Assembly (NCBI RefSeq): GCF_002209485.1
Contig: NZ_NJIX01000005.1
Span: forward strand, 124,001 to 188,000
Length of the DNA: 64,000 bases
Reading direction: 5' to 3'
DNA from: Achromobacter sp. HZ34
Lineage (GTDB): Bacteria > Pseudomonadota > Gammaproteobacteria > Burkholderiales > Burkholderiaceae_B
Within the stretch, counting starts at the first letter, position 1; each line of letters starts with the position of its first letter. The notes under the pieces are model-generated. The model searched no databases. It was not told the origin of the DNA and saw only the letters and a program-made list of their open reading frames with translations. The position numbers and the translations under genes are program-made. Positions 44,721 to 53,091 of the stretch are shown in pieces.

Positions 44721-46220
44721 ATGTTGGTCAATCTGGGCAAGTTGTCGGACGCGGCGAAGTCGGCGGACGACATTGCGATCATCGACTGTATCGATGCCGC
44801 GCTGCCGCGTATATATACCCACGGCGATATCGACCGGCTGGCGGATGCCTGCGCGCGTGGCCTGCTGCGCAAGGGTCTGCCGCGTGGCGCCAGCATTGCC
44901 CTGATGAGCCTGAACCGCGCCGAGTTCATCATCGCGTATCTGGGTATCATGCGCGCCGGCATGGTAGCGGTTCCCGTCAACTACAAGGTGGCCGCCGACA
45001 CGCTGGCACTGATCCTGGACGACTGCAAGGCGCAACTGGCCTTCGTCGACGCGCCGCGGGCGGCCTTGTTGCCGCCGGGCGTCGCGGCGCAGCGCCTGGA
45101 CGACGAGCCGGCGTGGCAGGCATTTCTTGACGAAGGGCCGTTCGACACCGTCGTCCCCGCGCCCGACGACTGCGCGATGATCCTCTATACCTCGGGTTCG
45201 ACGGGACGGCCCAAGGGCGTGCAACTGTCGCACGGCGGCCAGCTGTGGACCTTGCGTTCGCGCCTGGCCACCCGTGCTTCCTTCCTGGGCGAACGCTTCA
45301 TCGTGGCGGCACCGCTGTTCCACATGAATGCGCTGGCCTCGGTCAAGTTCGCGCTGGCGGGACACGCGTCGGTCGTGCTGCTGCCGCAATTCGAAACGCT
45401 GCAGTTCATCGATGCCATCGGACGCCATGGCGTCACCTGGGTCACGTCGGTGCCGACCATGATGGCCATGGTCGTCAAGGAAAAGGAAGCCCTGTCCCGC
45501 ATCGATACCAGCAAGGTCCACTACGTGCGCATGGGTTCGGCATCGGCGTCCGCCAGCCTGTACGACGCGGTCAAGCAAGCCTTTCCCAATGCCTCGCTGG
45601 CCGGCGGTTACGGCACCACCGAAGCGGGACCCATCGTGTTCGGTCCGGTGCCGGGCAAGTCGCTGCCTGGCGGCGGCGGCCTGGGCTGGCCCCTGCCCGG
45701 GGTCGAGGTGCGCCTGGTCGACAGCCAGGAACAGGATGTCGGTGCGGACGATGAAGGCGAACTGTGGATGCGCACGCCCGCCAACATGCTGGGCTACCTG
45801 AACCTGCCGGAGAAAACGGCACAGGTGCTGACGCCGGACAACTGGTACAAGTCCGGCGACGTGTTCCGGCGCGACGCCGAGGGCTGCTATTACTTCGTCG
45901 GACGCGCGGACGACATGTTCAACTGCGGCGGCGAGAACATCTATCCCGGCGAGGTGGAGCAGGTCATCTCCCGCATTCCCGAAGTCATGCAGACCTGCGT
46001 GGTGCCGGTGCGCGACGAGATGAAGGGCCAGAAGCCGGTCGCCTTCGTCGTGCGCCATGCCGGCAAGGAATTGAGCGAGCAGCAGGTGAAGGAATTCGTG
46101 CTGGCCAACGCACCGGCCTACCAGCATCCCCGCCGCGTCTACTTCGTCGACGCACTGCCGCTGGCGCCGACCAACAAGGTCGACCGCAAGGCCTTGATGA
46201 ACCTGGCCGAACAGGGTTGA
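44721..46220 (+). CDS. AMP-forming acyl-CoA ligase
   Basis: A 499-residue ANL-superfamily enzyme. Core motifs: A3 ILYTSGSTGRPKGVQLSH (near residues 153-170), GGYGTTEAG (A5), SGDVFRRDAEGCYYFVGRADD (A7/A8) and GENIYPGEVE, with the C-terminal catalytic lysine in TNKVDRKAL. It activates a carboxylic acid as acyl-CoA for the operon's pathway. A GGAAGGAAG site precedes ATG 44721. An intrinsic terminator follows the stop. Confidence 0.9.
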   Translation: MLVNLGKLSDAAKSADDIAIIDCIDAALPRIYTHGDIDRLADACARGLLRKGLPRGASIALMSLNRAEFIIAYLGIMRAGMVAVPVNYKVAADTLALILDDCKAQLAFVDAPRAALLPPGVAAQRLDDEPAWQAFLDEGPFDTVVPAPDDCAMILYTSGSTGRPKGVQLSHGGQLWTLRSRLATRASFLGERFIVAAPLFHMNALASVKFALAGHASVVLLPQFETLQFIDAIGRHGVTWVTSVPTMMAMVVKEKEALSRIDTSKVHYVRMGSASASASLYDAVKQAFPNASLAGGYGTTEAGPIVFGPVPGKSLPGGGGLGWPLPGVEVRLVDSQEQDVGADDEGELWMRTPANMLGYLNLPEKTAQVLTPDNWYKSGDVFRRDAEGCYYFVGRADDMFNCGGENIYPGEVEQVISRIPEVMQTCVVPVRDEMKGQKPVAFVVRHAGKELSEQQVKEFVLANAPAYQHPRRVYFVDALPLAPTNKVDRKALMNLAEQG

Positions 46221-46243
46221 ACAGCGCATTGCAGGTGTCAGGA

Positions 46244-46275
46244 GGGCAGTCCCCAGGGGCTGCCCTGTTTTTTTG
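46244..46275 (+). terminator. Rho-independent terminator of the acyl-CoA operon
   Basis: Arms AGGGCAG-T-CCCC and GGGG-CTGCCCT, with one bulged T, fold into a strong stem with a minimal loop, followed directly by GTTTTTTT. It begins 24 bp after the ligase stop codon. This is the clearest intrinsic terminator in the window. Confidence 0.85.
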
Positions 46276-46511
46276 CACGGTACCGGGCGACTGATTTCGG
46301 CGCGTGAAAAATTCCCAGGAAAACCCTAGGATTGGAAAAAAAATCGCCGAAGCGCACAAAAACCAGAATCAGATGCGAATTTTCCGGACGGCCGAGGACG
46401 ATAGGAGCACGTAATTCCTGTCCCGCGCACGTACCATGAATCGACGTCGCCAACGTGGCCTGCGACCACGGCGGATGCGACCGCAACCATCGATTTCAAG
46501 GGGAATTCCAT

Positions 46512-47591
46512 ATGCGTACCACCACGCTATACCGCGCCGGCGCCGCCATCACGCTGGCAGCCAGCATGATGCTGGCCACGGCGGCCGCCCACGCCGAACT
46601 GACCAAGCTCCGCTACGGCAACGTCACCGAGATGACGCTTTCCCAGGCCCCCATGGTCGCGGCCAAGCGCCTGGGCTACTTCAAGGATGAAGGGCTGGAC
46701 GTCGAACTCATGGGCTTCAAGGGTACCGGCATCCTGATTCCACAAATGCTGGCCAAGCGCGTGGACATCGGCTATCCGAATCCGGACACCTTGATACTGT
46801 CGCGCGCGCCAGGCGCGGAACGCCTGCCGCTCAAGTTCTTCTACAACGCCACGCGCAGTTCCGGCTGGGAATTCGCGGTGCTGGCCGACTCGCCCATCAA
46901 GACCCTGAAGGACCTGGACGGCAAGAGCATCGGCGTGGGCGCCATGACGTTCGGCAACGTACCCATCACCAAGGCGCAGTTCAAGGAAGCCGGCATCAAC
47001 GCCACCATGGTGCCCGTAGGCATAGGCAGCGCCGCGTTCCTCGCGCTGACCACGCATCGGATCGATGCCCTGAACCTGTTCGATGCGCAACATGCGACCT
47101 TGGAAACGCAAGGCACCAGCATCCGCCGCATCGCCCAGATCCCCAGCTTCGCCGCCTTGTTCAGCAATAGCTTCGTCGCCCACGAAGACATGATCCGCGA
47201 CAAGCCCGAAGTCCTGGCCGGCTTCGGCCGCGCGGTCGCCAAGGCCACGGTTTTCTGTGAAGCGAACCGGGCCGCGTGCGTCAGGATGTTCTGGCAGGAA
47301 TATCCCAATACCAGGCCGGCCGGCGATGACGCCAAGGTGCTGGCCGACAGCGTGAAGGTCTTCTCCGCCCGCTTCGACAAGATGCTGGACTTCCCCGCGG
47401 GACCAGCGCGCCACTGGGGTGAGTTCCCGGCGCAGGCCTGGCAGGATTTCGCCAAGGCGCTGTACGAGGGCGGCCAACTGAGCAGCCCCAAGGTCGACGT
47501 CGCCGACTGCTACACGAATGCCCTCGTCGCCAAATTCTCCGACTTCGACGCGGCCAAGGTCGTGGCCGCCGCACACGCCTGGAAGGACTGA
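46512..47591 (+). CDS. NitT/TauT-type ABC transporter substrate-binding protein
   Basis: A 359-residue exported receptor of the SsuA/ThiY/TauA type. The signal peptide ends near TAAAHAELTKL. Segments LRYGNVTEMTLSQAPMVAAKRLGYFKDEGLDVEL (split) and DLDGKSIGVGAMTFGN are family-like. ATG 46512 has AAGGGG upstream. The ligand is unknown; sulfonates, nitrate, aromatics and pyrimidines are all bound in the family. It leads a three-gene importer operon downstream of the terminator. Confidence 0.88.
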   Translation: MRTTTLYRAGAAITLAASMMLATAAAHAELTKLRYGNVTEMTLSQAPMVAAKRLGYFKDEGLDVELMGFKGTGILIPQMLAKRVDIGYPNPDTLILSRAPGAERLPLKFFYNATRSSGWEFAVLADSPIKTLKDLDGKSIGVGAMTFGNVPITKAQFKEAGINATMVPVGIGSAAFLALTTHRIDALNLFDAQHATLETQGTSIRRIAQIPSFAALFSNSFVAHEDMIRDKPEVLAGFGRAVAKATVFCEANRAACVRMFWQEYPNTRPAGDDAKVLADSVKVFSARFDKMLDFPAGPARHWGEFPAQAWQDFAKALYEGGQLSSPKVDVADCYTNALVAKFSDFDAAKVVAAAHAWKD

Positions 47592-47595
47592 TATC

Positions 47596-48390
47596 GTGCT
47601 CACGACAACCACGCCAGCCGGCACGGCCAAGGCCGTCTTTCGCGCCGACGACCTGGCGGTCACCTATCGTTCTTCGCGTGGCCCGGTGCCGGCCTTGAGC
47701 GGCTTCAGCACCACCTTGCATGAAGGCGAATTCCTGTCGGTGCTGGGCCCATCGGGCTGCGGCAAGTCCACCCTGCTGAAGGTGGCATCGGGGCTGCTCA
47801 AGCCCAGCGCCGGCGTGGCGGAACTGGGGGGCACGCGCATACAGGGCCCGCGCAAGGACGTCGGCATCGTGTTCCAGCACGCGACGCTGCTGCCCTGGCA
47901 AACCGTACTGGAAAACGTCATGCTGCCCATACGCACGCTGGGGATGGACCGCCAGCGCGGGCTGATACATGCGCGCGAACTGTTGCGCATGATGGGCCTG
48001 GAGCAATTCGAGAATCACTATCCGCACGAACTGTCCGGCGGCATGCAGCAACGCGTCGGCATCGCGCGCGGGCTGGTGCACGATCCGAACCTGTTGCTGA
48101 TGGACGAACCCTTCGCCGCGCTGGACGCCATGACGCGCGAAAGCATGATGGTGGAACTGCAGCGTATCTGGATGGAAACGCGCAAGTCGGTGCTGTTCAT
48201 CACGCACTCGATTCCGGAAGCCGTCTTTCTTTCGAGCCGCATCATCGTCTTGTCGCCGCGGCCCGCCCGCATCGTCAAGGAGATGCATGTCGACCTGCCC
48301 CTGCCCCGCAACGAACAGACGCTGGGCAGTCCGCGCTTCGGCGAACTGTGCGCGGAACTGCGCGCCTTGTTCTCGTCCATTCCCCATTGA
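47596..48390 (+). CDS. NitT/TauT-type ABC transporter ATPase
   Basis: A 264-residue ATPase with Walker A GPSGCGKST, Q-loop VFQHATLLPWQTVLENV (typical of the Ssu/Tau group), signature LSGGMQQRV and Walker B LLLMDEPFAALD. The GTG at 47596 follows GGAAGG and is the best start; upstream in-frame sequence overlaps the binding-protein gene. It energises the adjacent permease. Confidence 0.9.
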   Translation: MLTTTTPAGTAKAVFRADDLAVTYRSSRGPVPALSGFSTTLHEGEFLSVLGPSGCGKSTLLKVASGLLKPSAGVAELGGTRIQGPRKDVGIVFQHATLLPWQTVLENVMLPIRTLGMDRQRGLIHARELLRMMGLEQFENHYPHELSGGMQQRVGIARGLVHDPNLLLMDEPFAALDAMTRESMMVELQRIWMETRKSVLFITHSIPEAVFLSSRIIVLSPRPARIVKEMHVDLPLPRNEQTLGSPRFGELCAELRALFSSIPH

Positions 48391-48402
48391 GATCCCCGCG
48401 TC

Positions 48403-49182
48403 ATGGAAAAACTGAAATCGGTGGTTTATCCCCTGATCCTGCTGGCCTTGCTGCTGGGCCTGTGGGTGGTCGCGGTCAAGTACTGGGCCGTGCCCAACTA
48501 TGTGCTGCCGCCCTTGGACGGCGTGCTGGCCGCGCTCTACCGCGGCTACGTGCAGGGCGCCTTCTGGGGCGACTTCGGCTACACCCTGGCGTCGATGTCG
48601 ATCGGCTACGTCGCGGGCTGCTCGATCGCGTTCGTCGTCGGCGTGCTGTTCGCCGAGTTCCGGTCGCTGGAGCGGCTGCTGTACCCCTTCGTGCTGGGCC
48701 TGCAATCCATGCCCAAGGTGGCGCTGGCGCCCTTGATCCTGGTGTGGTTCGGCTTCGGCCTTGAGTCCAAGGCGGTGATGGTGGCGCTGGTCTGCTTCTT
48801 TCCGATGTTCGTCAACACCGCGGTGGGATTGAAGTCCACCGATCCGGCGCTGATCGATCTGATGCGCGCTTTCTCGGCCAGCCACTGGCATATCCTCACC
48901 CGCATCAAGATCCCGTCGGCGGCGGGCCACATCTTCGCGGCGCTGCAGATTTCCATCGTGCTGGGCCTGATCGGCGCCGTGGTGGCGGAGTTCGTTTCCG
49001 CCACCAAGGGCCTGGGCTACCTGATCAACGCGGCCACCACCACGCTGGACACCAGCACCATGTTCGCCGCATTGATCAGCCTGGCCGTGCTGGGCATCGC
49101 CGGCAGCCAGCTGATCAAGCTGCTGCACCGCCGGCTGGTGTTCTGGGACCGCAGCCTGGCGACGCGGTCCTTGTCGGAGTGA
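48403..49182 (+). CDS. NitT/TauT-type ABC transporter permease
   Basis: A 259-residue permease with about six hydrophobic segments. It has the EAA-type loop MRAFSASHWHILTRIKIPSAAGHIF (split) and GLGYLINAATTTLDTSTMFAALI near the C-terminus, as in SsuC/TauC proteins. It lies 12 bp after the ATPase gene. It ends 80 bp before a convergent gene; the gap has GCCGGCTG direct repeats but no obvious terminator. Confidence 0.9.
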   Translation: MEKLKSVVYPLILLALLLGLWVVAVKYWAVPNYVLPPLDGVLAALYRGYVQGAFWGDFGYTLASMSIGYVAGCSIAFVVGVLFAEFRSLERLLYPFVLGLQSMPKVALAPLILVWFGFGLESKAVMVALVCFFPMFVNTAVGLKSTDPALIDLMRAFSASHWHILTRIKIPSAAGHIFAALQISIVLGLIGAVVAEFVSATKGLGYLINAATTTLDTSTMFAALISLAVLGIAGSQLIKLLHRRLVFWDRSLATRSLSE

Positions 49183-49262
49183 GGGATCGCCGGCTGCGGG
49201 ATAGCCGGCTGAAGAAATAGCCGCCGGCCCGTCTCGAACGGTCGTCGGCGACGGCCCCGCGC

Positions 49263-50381
49263 TCAGCCCGCCAGGCCGGCGACCGCGCGGTCGATGATGT
49301 CCTCGGACTGCGCCAGGACGCCGGCACGCCAGTCCGGCGCACTGGGATAGAACGCCTCGCGCACATCATTCAACAGGCGTTCGCGCAGGGCCTGATCGGC
49401 CGCGGGCGTGGCGGAAGAGGTGGCACCAGAGGTGGCGAACAGCCAGCGCGCCGCCATCGATGCGCGCTGCATGCGCGGGCGCGGCAGCGTACCGAACTCG
49501 ACCACCACGGCCGTCGTCTCGGTGCGCGGCAACATGGCGACGAAGGCATCGACCAGCAGCCCTTGATAAGTGGCGACGGCCTTGTGGGTTACGCCTTCGC
49601 GATTGACGGCGCGTTCGCCCCACCAGGCGCGCGCCCGTTCATACGCGGGGCTGCCCGGGGGATGGAAACACAGGAAGACATGGCCGCGCTCCGGACCGAT
49701 GCCGGTGTGCAGATCGATGATGGCGGCGGCGTCCGCGTGCGCCAGATGGTCCCCGATGGCGCGGCGAAACGCCGCATTGGCCCACTGCTGGCGCACACCG
49801 CCATAGAAGATGCCGTCCGCATGCGTATATTGGCCGCCGTTGAACGCATCGGAATACGCCTGCTCGCCGATGCTTTCGCGCAACGCCGACAGCCGTTCGA
49901 AGATGCCGTCCACCGCCCCATCGTCCCAATCCTGCCGCGCGATCAAGGCGTGTACGTCCGGGTACCCGGCATTGGCCGGCAGAGGCTGGTCGAAGTCGAT
50001 GAAGTTACGGTTCAAATCGACGTTCTCTTCCGTGAACCGCAGCGCGTGGGCGAAGCCCCAGGGATTGTGCGCGTGCAGGAACAGCACGGCGGTGCCGGTG
50101 GGCAACGCCTGCCCGGTGCTGGCCAGGCGGCGCAACCAATGGGTCTGCGCCGCCGATCCCGAATATCCTTCGATGCCATGCGTGCCGCAGCCCACCACCA
50201 ATACCTTCGCCGCGTCGGCGGCGCCCAGCAGCGCGGCATCCAGGTACAGCCGTTCACCCTGGGGGCCACGCTGCGCTTCATGTTCATAACTGGAGATGGC
50301 GGCGCCCGCCGCCGTGGCCGCCGCCAGGAATTTGGCACGCGCGTCTGCGTAGGTTTCGGAAAAAGCGCTGAGGTACGTCAA
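49263..50381 (-). CDS. DUF2817 M14-like metallocarboxypeptidase/deacylase-like protein
   Basis: A 372-residue cytosolic protein with a carboxypeptidase-type zinc site: THGIEG (His and Glu ligands), ENVDLNRNF (substrate-binding Asn-Arg), IDLHTGIG (third His ligand) and VVEFGTLP (catalytic Glu). DUF2817 proteins resemble M14 peptidases and AGBL or aspartoacylase enzymes; their substrate is not established. The TTG at 50379-50381 lies 7 nt after GGAG and gives the family-like MTYLSAFSETYADAR start. It stands alone, convergent to the ABC permease. Confidence 0.85.
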   Translation of the reverse strand: MTYLSAFSETYADARAKFLAAATAAGAAISSYEHEAQRGPQGERLYLDAALLGAADAAKVLVVGCGTHGIEGYSGSAAQTHWLRRLASTGQALPTGTAVLFLHAHNPWGFAHALRFTEENVDLNRNFIDFDQPLPANAGYPDVHALIARQDWDDGAVDGIFERLSALRESIGEQAYSDAFNGGQYTHADGIFYGGVRQQWANAAFRRAIGDHLAHADAAAIIDLHTGIGPERGHVFLCFHPPGSPAYERARAWWGERAVNREGVTHKAVATYQGLLVDAFVAMLPRTETTAVVVEFGTLPRPRMQRASMAARWLFATSGATSSATPAADQALRERLLNDVREAFYPSAPDWRAGVLAQSEDIIDRAVAGLAG

Positions 50382-50580
50382 AGTCCTGCTCCCTGATATT
50401 CAGTGTCGATCAGGAATCATTCTACGAAGTCCGGCGGGAATCGAATCCTAATCTTGCTCCCCGGTGCCGCGAAACGTAGAAAAGCCTTGCTCACCAGCCG
50501 GTCCGCCAAGGTAAATAAGGCACCTTTTTTCCACATCGGCGCGCGTAGCATGAACGTATCCAGAATCAGGGGCTTCGTAC

Positions 50581-51144
50581 ATGTTGACCAGCACTACCGC
50601 GCCGACCGCGCAATCTACCCGTTCCGCCTTGGGGGACCTGGTGGCCGCGATCGCCCGCGCCATCGACACGACAACGGCGGAGCAGCTGCCGCTGGCCGTA
50701 TGCGATGCCTTGCGCGACCATCTGCCCGCCGCCGGCCTGCTGAGCGCGGAGCAACGCAAGGGGCAAGCCGAGCGCTACACCCGCCACATTCTGTACGCCC
50801 ATCCGCAAGGGTTGTTCACCGTCATGGCGCTGGTATGGCGGCCAGGACAGTACACGCCTGTACATGGGCATTTCACCTGGTGCTCCTACTTCATCATGGA
50901 AGGGGATATGCACGAAGAGCATTTCGCCTGGAATCCGGCGACCCAGTGCGCGACGCTGCACGGCTACGTCGACCGCCCCCAGGGTGATGCCGCCGCCAGC
51001 CATGCGGGCATGGACCAGATCCACAGGTTGCGCAATGCAAGCGACGAGACGGCGATATCCATCCACGTCTACGGCGTGGATGGCCCGCGGGTGGCCACGC
51101 ACGTCAACCGCATCGCGGAGCTTGCCCCGTCTCAGTCGCAGTAG
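50581..51144 (+). CDS. Cysteine dioxygenase-family cupin (thiol dioxygenase-like)
   Basis: A 187-residue cupin. TPVHGHFTWCSYFIMEGDMHEEHF carries the HxH pair, and ISIHVYGVDG supplies a third His, the 3-His iron site of thiol dioxygenases. It probably oxidises cysteine or a related thiol to a sulfinate. Its last 13 bp overlap the 3' end of the convergent Lrp gene, which may regulate it. ATG 50581 has only a modest ribosome site. Confidence 0.82.
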   Translation: MLTSTTAPTAQSTRSALGDLVAAIARAIDTTTAEQLPLAVCDALRDHLPAAGLLSAEQRKGQAERYTRHILYAHPQGLFTVMALVWRPGQYTPVHGHFTWCSYFIMEGDMHEEHFAWNPATQCATLHGYVDRPQGDAAASHAGMDQIHRLRNASDETAISIHVYGVDGPRVATHVNRIAELAPSQSQ

Positions 51145-51593
51145 TCCACCGGCAGGGCCGTGGTGTACTTGATCTGCTCCATCGCGAACGAGGAGCTGAC
51201 ATCGTGCAGGTCCGCGATGCGGATCAGCTTCTTGTACACGGCGTCATACGTGCCGATGTCCGGCACCACCACACGTATCAGGTAGTCGACATCGCCGCTC
51301 ATGCGGTAGAACTCGATGACCTCGGGGATGTCCTTGACGTGATTGGCGAACTTGTTCAGCCAGGTCTGCGAATGCTGGTTGGTGCGGATCGAGATGAACA
51401 CGGTCACGCCTACGTTCAGCATGGCCGGATCGCACAGGGCCACCTGCTTCTTGATGACGCCCTGCTCCTTGAGCTTCTGCACCCGGCGCCAGCACGGCGT
51501 GGTGGACAGGTTGACGACGTCCGCAATGGCCTGGATAGGCGTTTCCGCGTTTTCCTGCAGGATCGAAATTATCTTCCGGTCTATGGCGTCCAT
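51132..51593 (-). CDS. Lrp/AsnC-family transcriptional regulator
   Basis: A 153-residue regulator. The N-terminal helix-turn-helix reads LQENAETPIQAIADVVNLSTTPCWRRVQKLKEQG (split), followed by the RAM effector domain (FYRMSGDVDYLIRVVVPD). Lrp-type proteins sense amino acids. It overlaps the thiol dioxygenase-like gene tail to tail and faces the Bug receptor gene divergently, so it could control one or both. Confidence 0.92.
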   Translation of the reverse strand: MDAIDRKIISILQENAETPIQAIADVVNLSTTPCWRRVQKLKEQGVIKKQVALCDPAMLNVGVTVFISIRTNQHSQTWLNKFANHVKDIPEVIEFYRMSGDVDYLIRVVVPDIGTYDAVYKKLIRIADLHDVSSSFAMEQIKYTTALPVDYCD

Positions 51594-51717
51594 GGTTTTC
51601 CTTGGCCGGCGGCCGACATCGGCACACGCGCAATACCGCGATTGTCCGCGTGTGTGCGCGCGGTGACAACCGAAAAGACGGCTGAAACAGAAATAATTAG
51701 TCTGATTTTTGCAATTA

Positions 51718-51770
51718 ACGCTAAGTAGAAACCCTGAAACTGGCCAAAGATAGAAAAAAATTCTTAGCGT
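51718..51770. promoter_or_regulatory. Split 8-bp inverted repeat in the lrp/Bug divergent region
   Basis: ACGCTAAG (51718-51725) and CTTAGCGT (51763-51770) are exact reverse complements 37 bp apart in A-rich sequence. TATAAA lies directly after. The spacing suits a multimeric DNA-wrapping protein such as Lrp. The region otherwise has no gene. Confidence 0.45.
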
Positions 51771-51865
51771 GGTATAAATGGCCCCCCGCCCGCGCGACTA
51801 TATTTCCCTCAGCGCGTCGCATAATTCGTCTTGCAGACACACTACAGATTCCAAGGGGAAGATTC

Positions 51866-52861
51866 ATGCAGTATCGCGCGCACACCGGCCTCGCGGCCTG
51901 CCTGTTGGGCGTCGCCCTGAGTACCACGACGTTCGGCGTCCTGGCGCAGGACGCGGGCAATTATCCAACCAAACCCGTGACCTTGATCGTGTCCTTCCCG
52001 CCGGGAGGCAGTTCCGACTTCTTCACCCGCCTGGTCGCCAATGGCCTGGGCAAGATGTGGAACCAGCCCGTGGTCGTGGAAAACCGTCCGGGGGCGGGCG
52101 GCAATATCGGCGCGCAGCTGGCCGCGCGCTCGGCGCCGGATGGTTATACGCTCTATATGAGCTCCATCAACACGCACGGTATCAATCCGGGTTTGTACAA
52201 GGACAAGCTGGGCTATGACCCGGTGAAGGACTTCGCGCCCATCTCGCGCATCGCCACCGTCGCCAACGTGCTGGTGGTCAATCCGCAGGTGCCCGCGAAA
52301 TCCGTCAGCGAACTGCTCGCCTACTTCAAGGCGCATCCCGACAAAGCCTTCTACGCCAGCCCCGGCTCCGGCACCTCGCCGCACCTGTCCTCGGAACTGT
52401 TCAAGCGCCTGACGAATACGCCGATCACGCACGTGGCGTACAAGGGCAGCAACGCCGCCCTGACCGATGTCATGTCCGGCATGGTGCCGATGGCCATCGA
52501 CAACCTGCCCGCCGCCATCGCGCTGATCAAGGCCGGCAAGCTGCGCGCCCTGGCGGTCACGTCGCCCGAACGGTCGGCCGAACTGCCTGACGTGCCCACC
52601 ATGATAGAAAGCGGCGTCAAGGGCTACGACGTCACGTCCTGGTGGGGCTTGTTCACCCGCGCGGGCACGCCGGCGCCCATCGTCGCCAAGCTCAATCACG
52701 ACGTGGTGACGCTGCTGCAGGATCCGAAGACCAAGGAAACCATCGCGGCGCAAGGCGCATCGTCGGCCCCCTCCAGCCAGCAGGAACTGGCGCAGTTGGT
52801 CGACTCGGAGATCAGCCGCTGGGGCAAGGTCATCGAAGACGCCCATATCACGCTGGAATGA
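51866..52861 (+). CDS. Bug-family tripartite tricarboxylate transporter receptor
   Basis: A 331-residue periplasmic receptor with a signal peptide (LAACLLGVALSTTTFGVLAQ) and the family's YPTKPVTLIVSFPPGGSSDFF, ENRPGAGGNIGAQLAARSAPDGYTL (split) and FYASPGSGTSPHLSSELF segments. There is an AAGGGGAAG ribosome site before ATG 51866. No TctA/TctB membrane genes are nearby, as is common for orphan Bug receptors. The ligand is unknown. Confidence 0.92.
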   Translation: MQYRAHTGLAACLLGVALSTTTFGVLAQDAGNYPTKPVTLIVSFPPGGSSDFFTRLVANGLGKMWNQPVVVENRPGAGGNIGAQLAARSAPDGYTLYMSSINTHGINPGLYKDKLGYDPVKDFAPISRIATVANVLVVNPQVPAKSVSELLAYFKAHPDKAFYASPGSGTSPHLSSELFKRLTNTPITHVAYKGSNAALTDVMSGMVPMAIDNLPAAIALIKAGKLRALAVTSPERSAELPDVPTMIESGVKGYDVTSWWGLFTRAGTPAPIVAKLNHDVVTLLQDPKTKETIAAQGASSAPSSQQELAQLVDSEISRWGKVIEDAHITLE

Positions 52862-52916
52862 CGCAGCGGCCTGGGTGGGGCCGCAGCCACGCCCAGGCAA
52901 ACAAACGCAAGAAAAC

Positions 52917-52949
52917 GTCAGGAAAAAGTCAGGAAAAAGTCAGGAAAAC
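52917..52949. repeat. Three copies of an 11-bp unit GTCAGGAAAAA
   Basis: Two exact copies and one ending in C lie 56 bp downstream of the Bug stop codon, in an A-rich stretch before the chemoreceptor gene. There is no evident hairpin. Confidence 0.75.
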
Positions 52950-53091
52950 CTTAGGGAAAGCCCGGAACAAGCGGCAAATCCCTACCCTTCACAGGGTTTT
53001 CCCATGGACGAGCATGCCATAAAGTCGGCGGACCGATAACAAATGGCGGTCGCGCGCGCGCGCCGGCCGCCTGCAGTCTAGAGACGCCGTC

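Noticed and set aside
47281-49128. 615-codon antisense frame across the NitT/TauT transporter genes
   Set aside because: It crosses three well-supported genes and has low-complexity GQH/R-rich composition.
52917-52949. Terminator after the Bug receptor
   Set aside because: The stretch is a direct repeat with A-runs, but no inverted repeat followed by T's was found.
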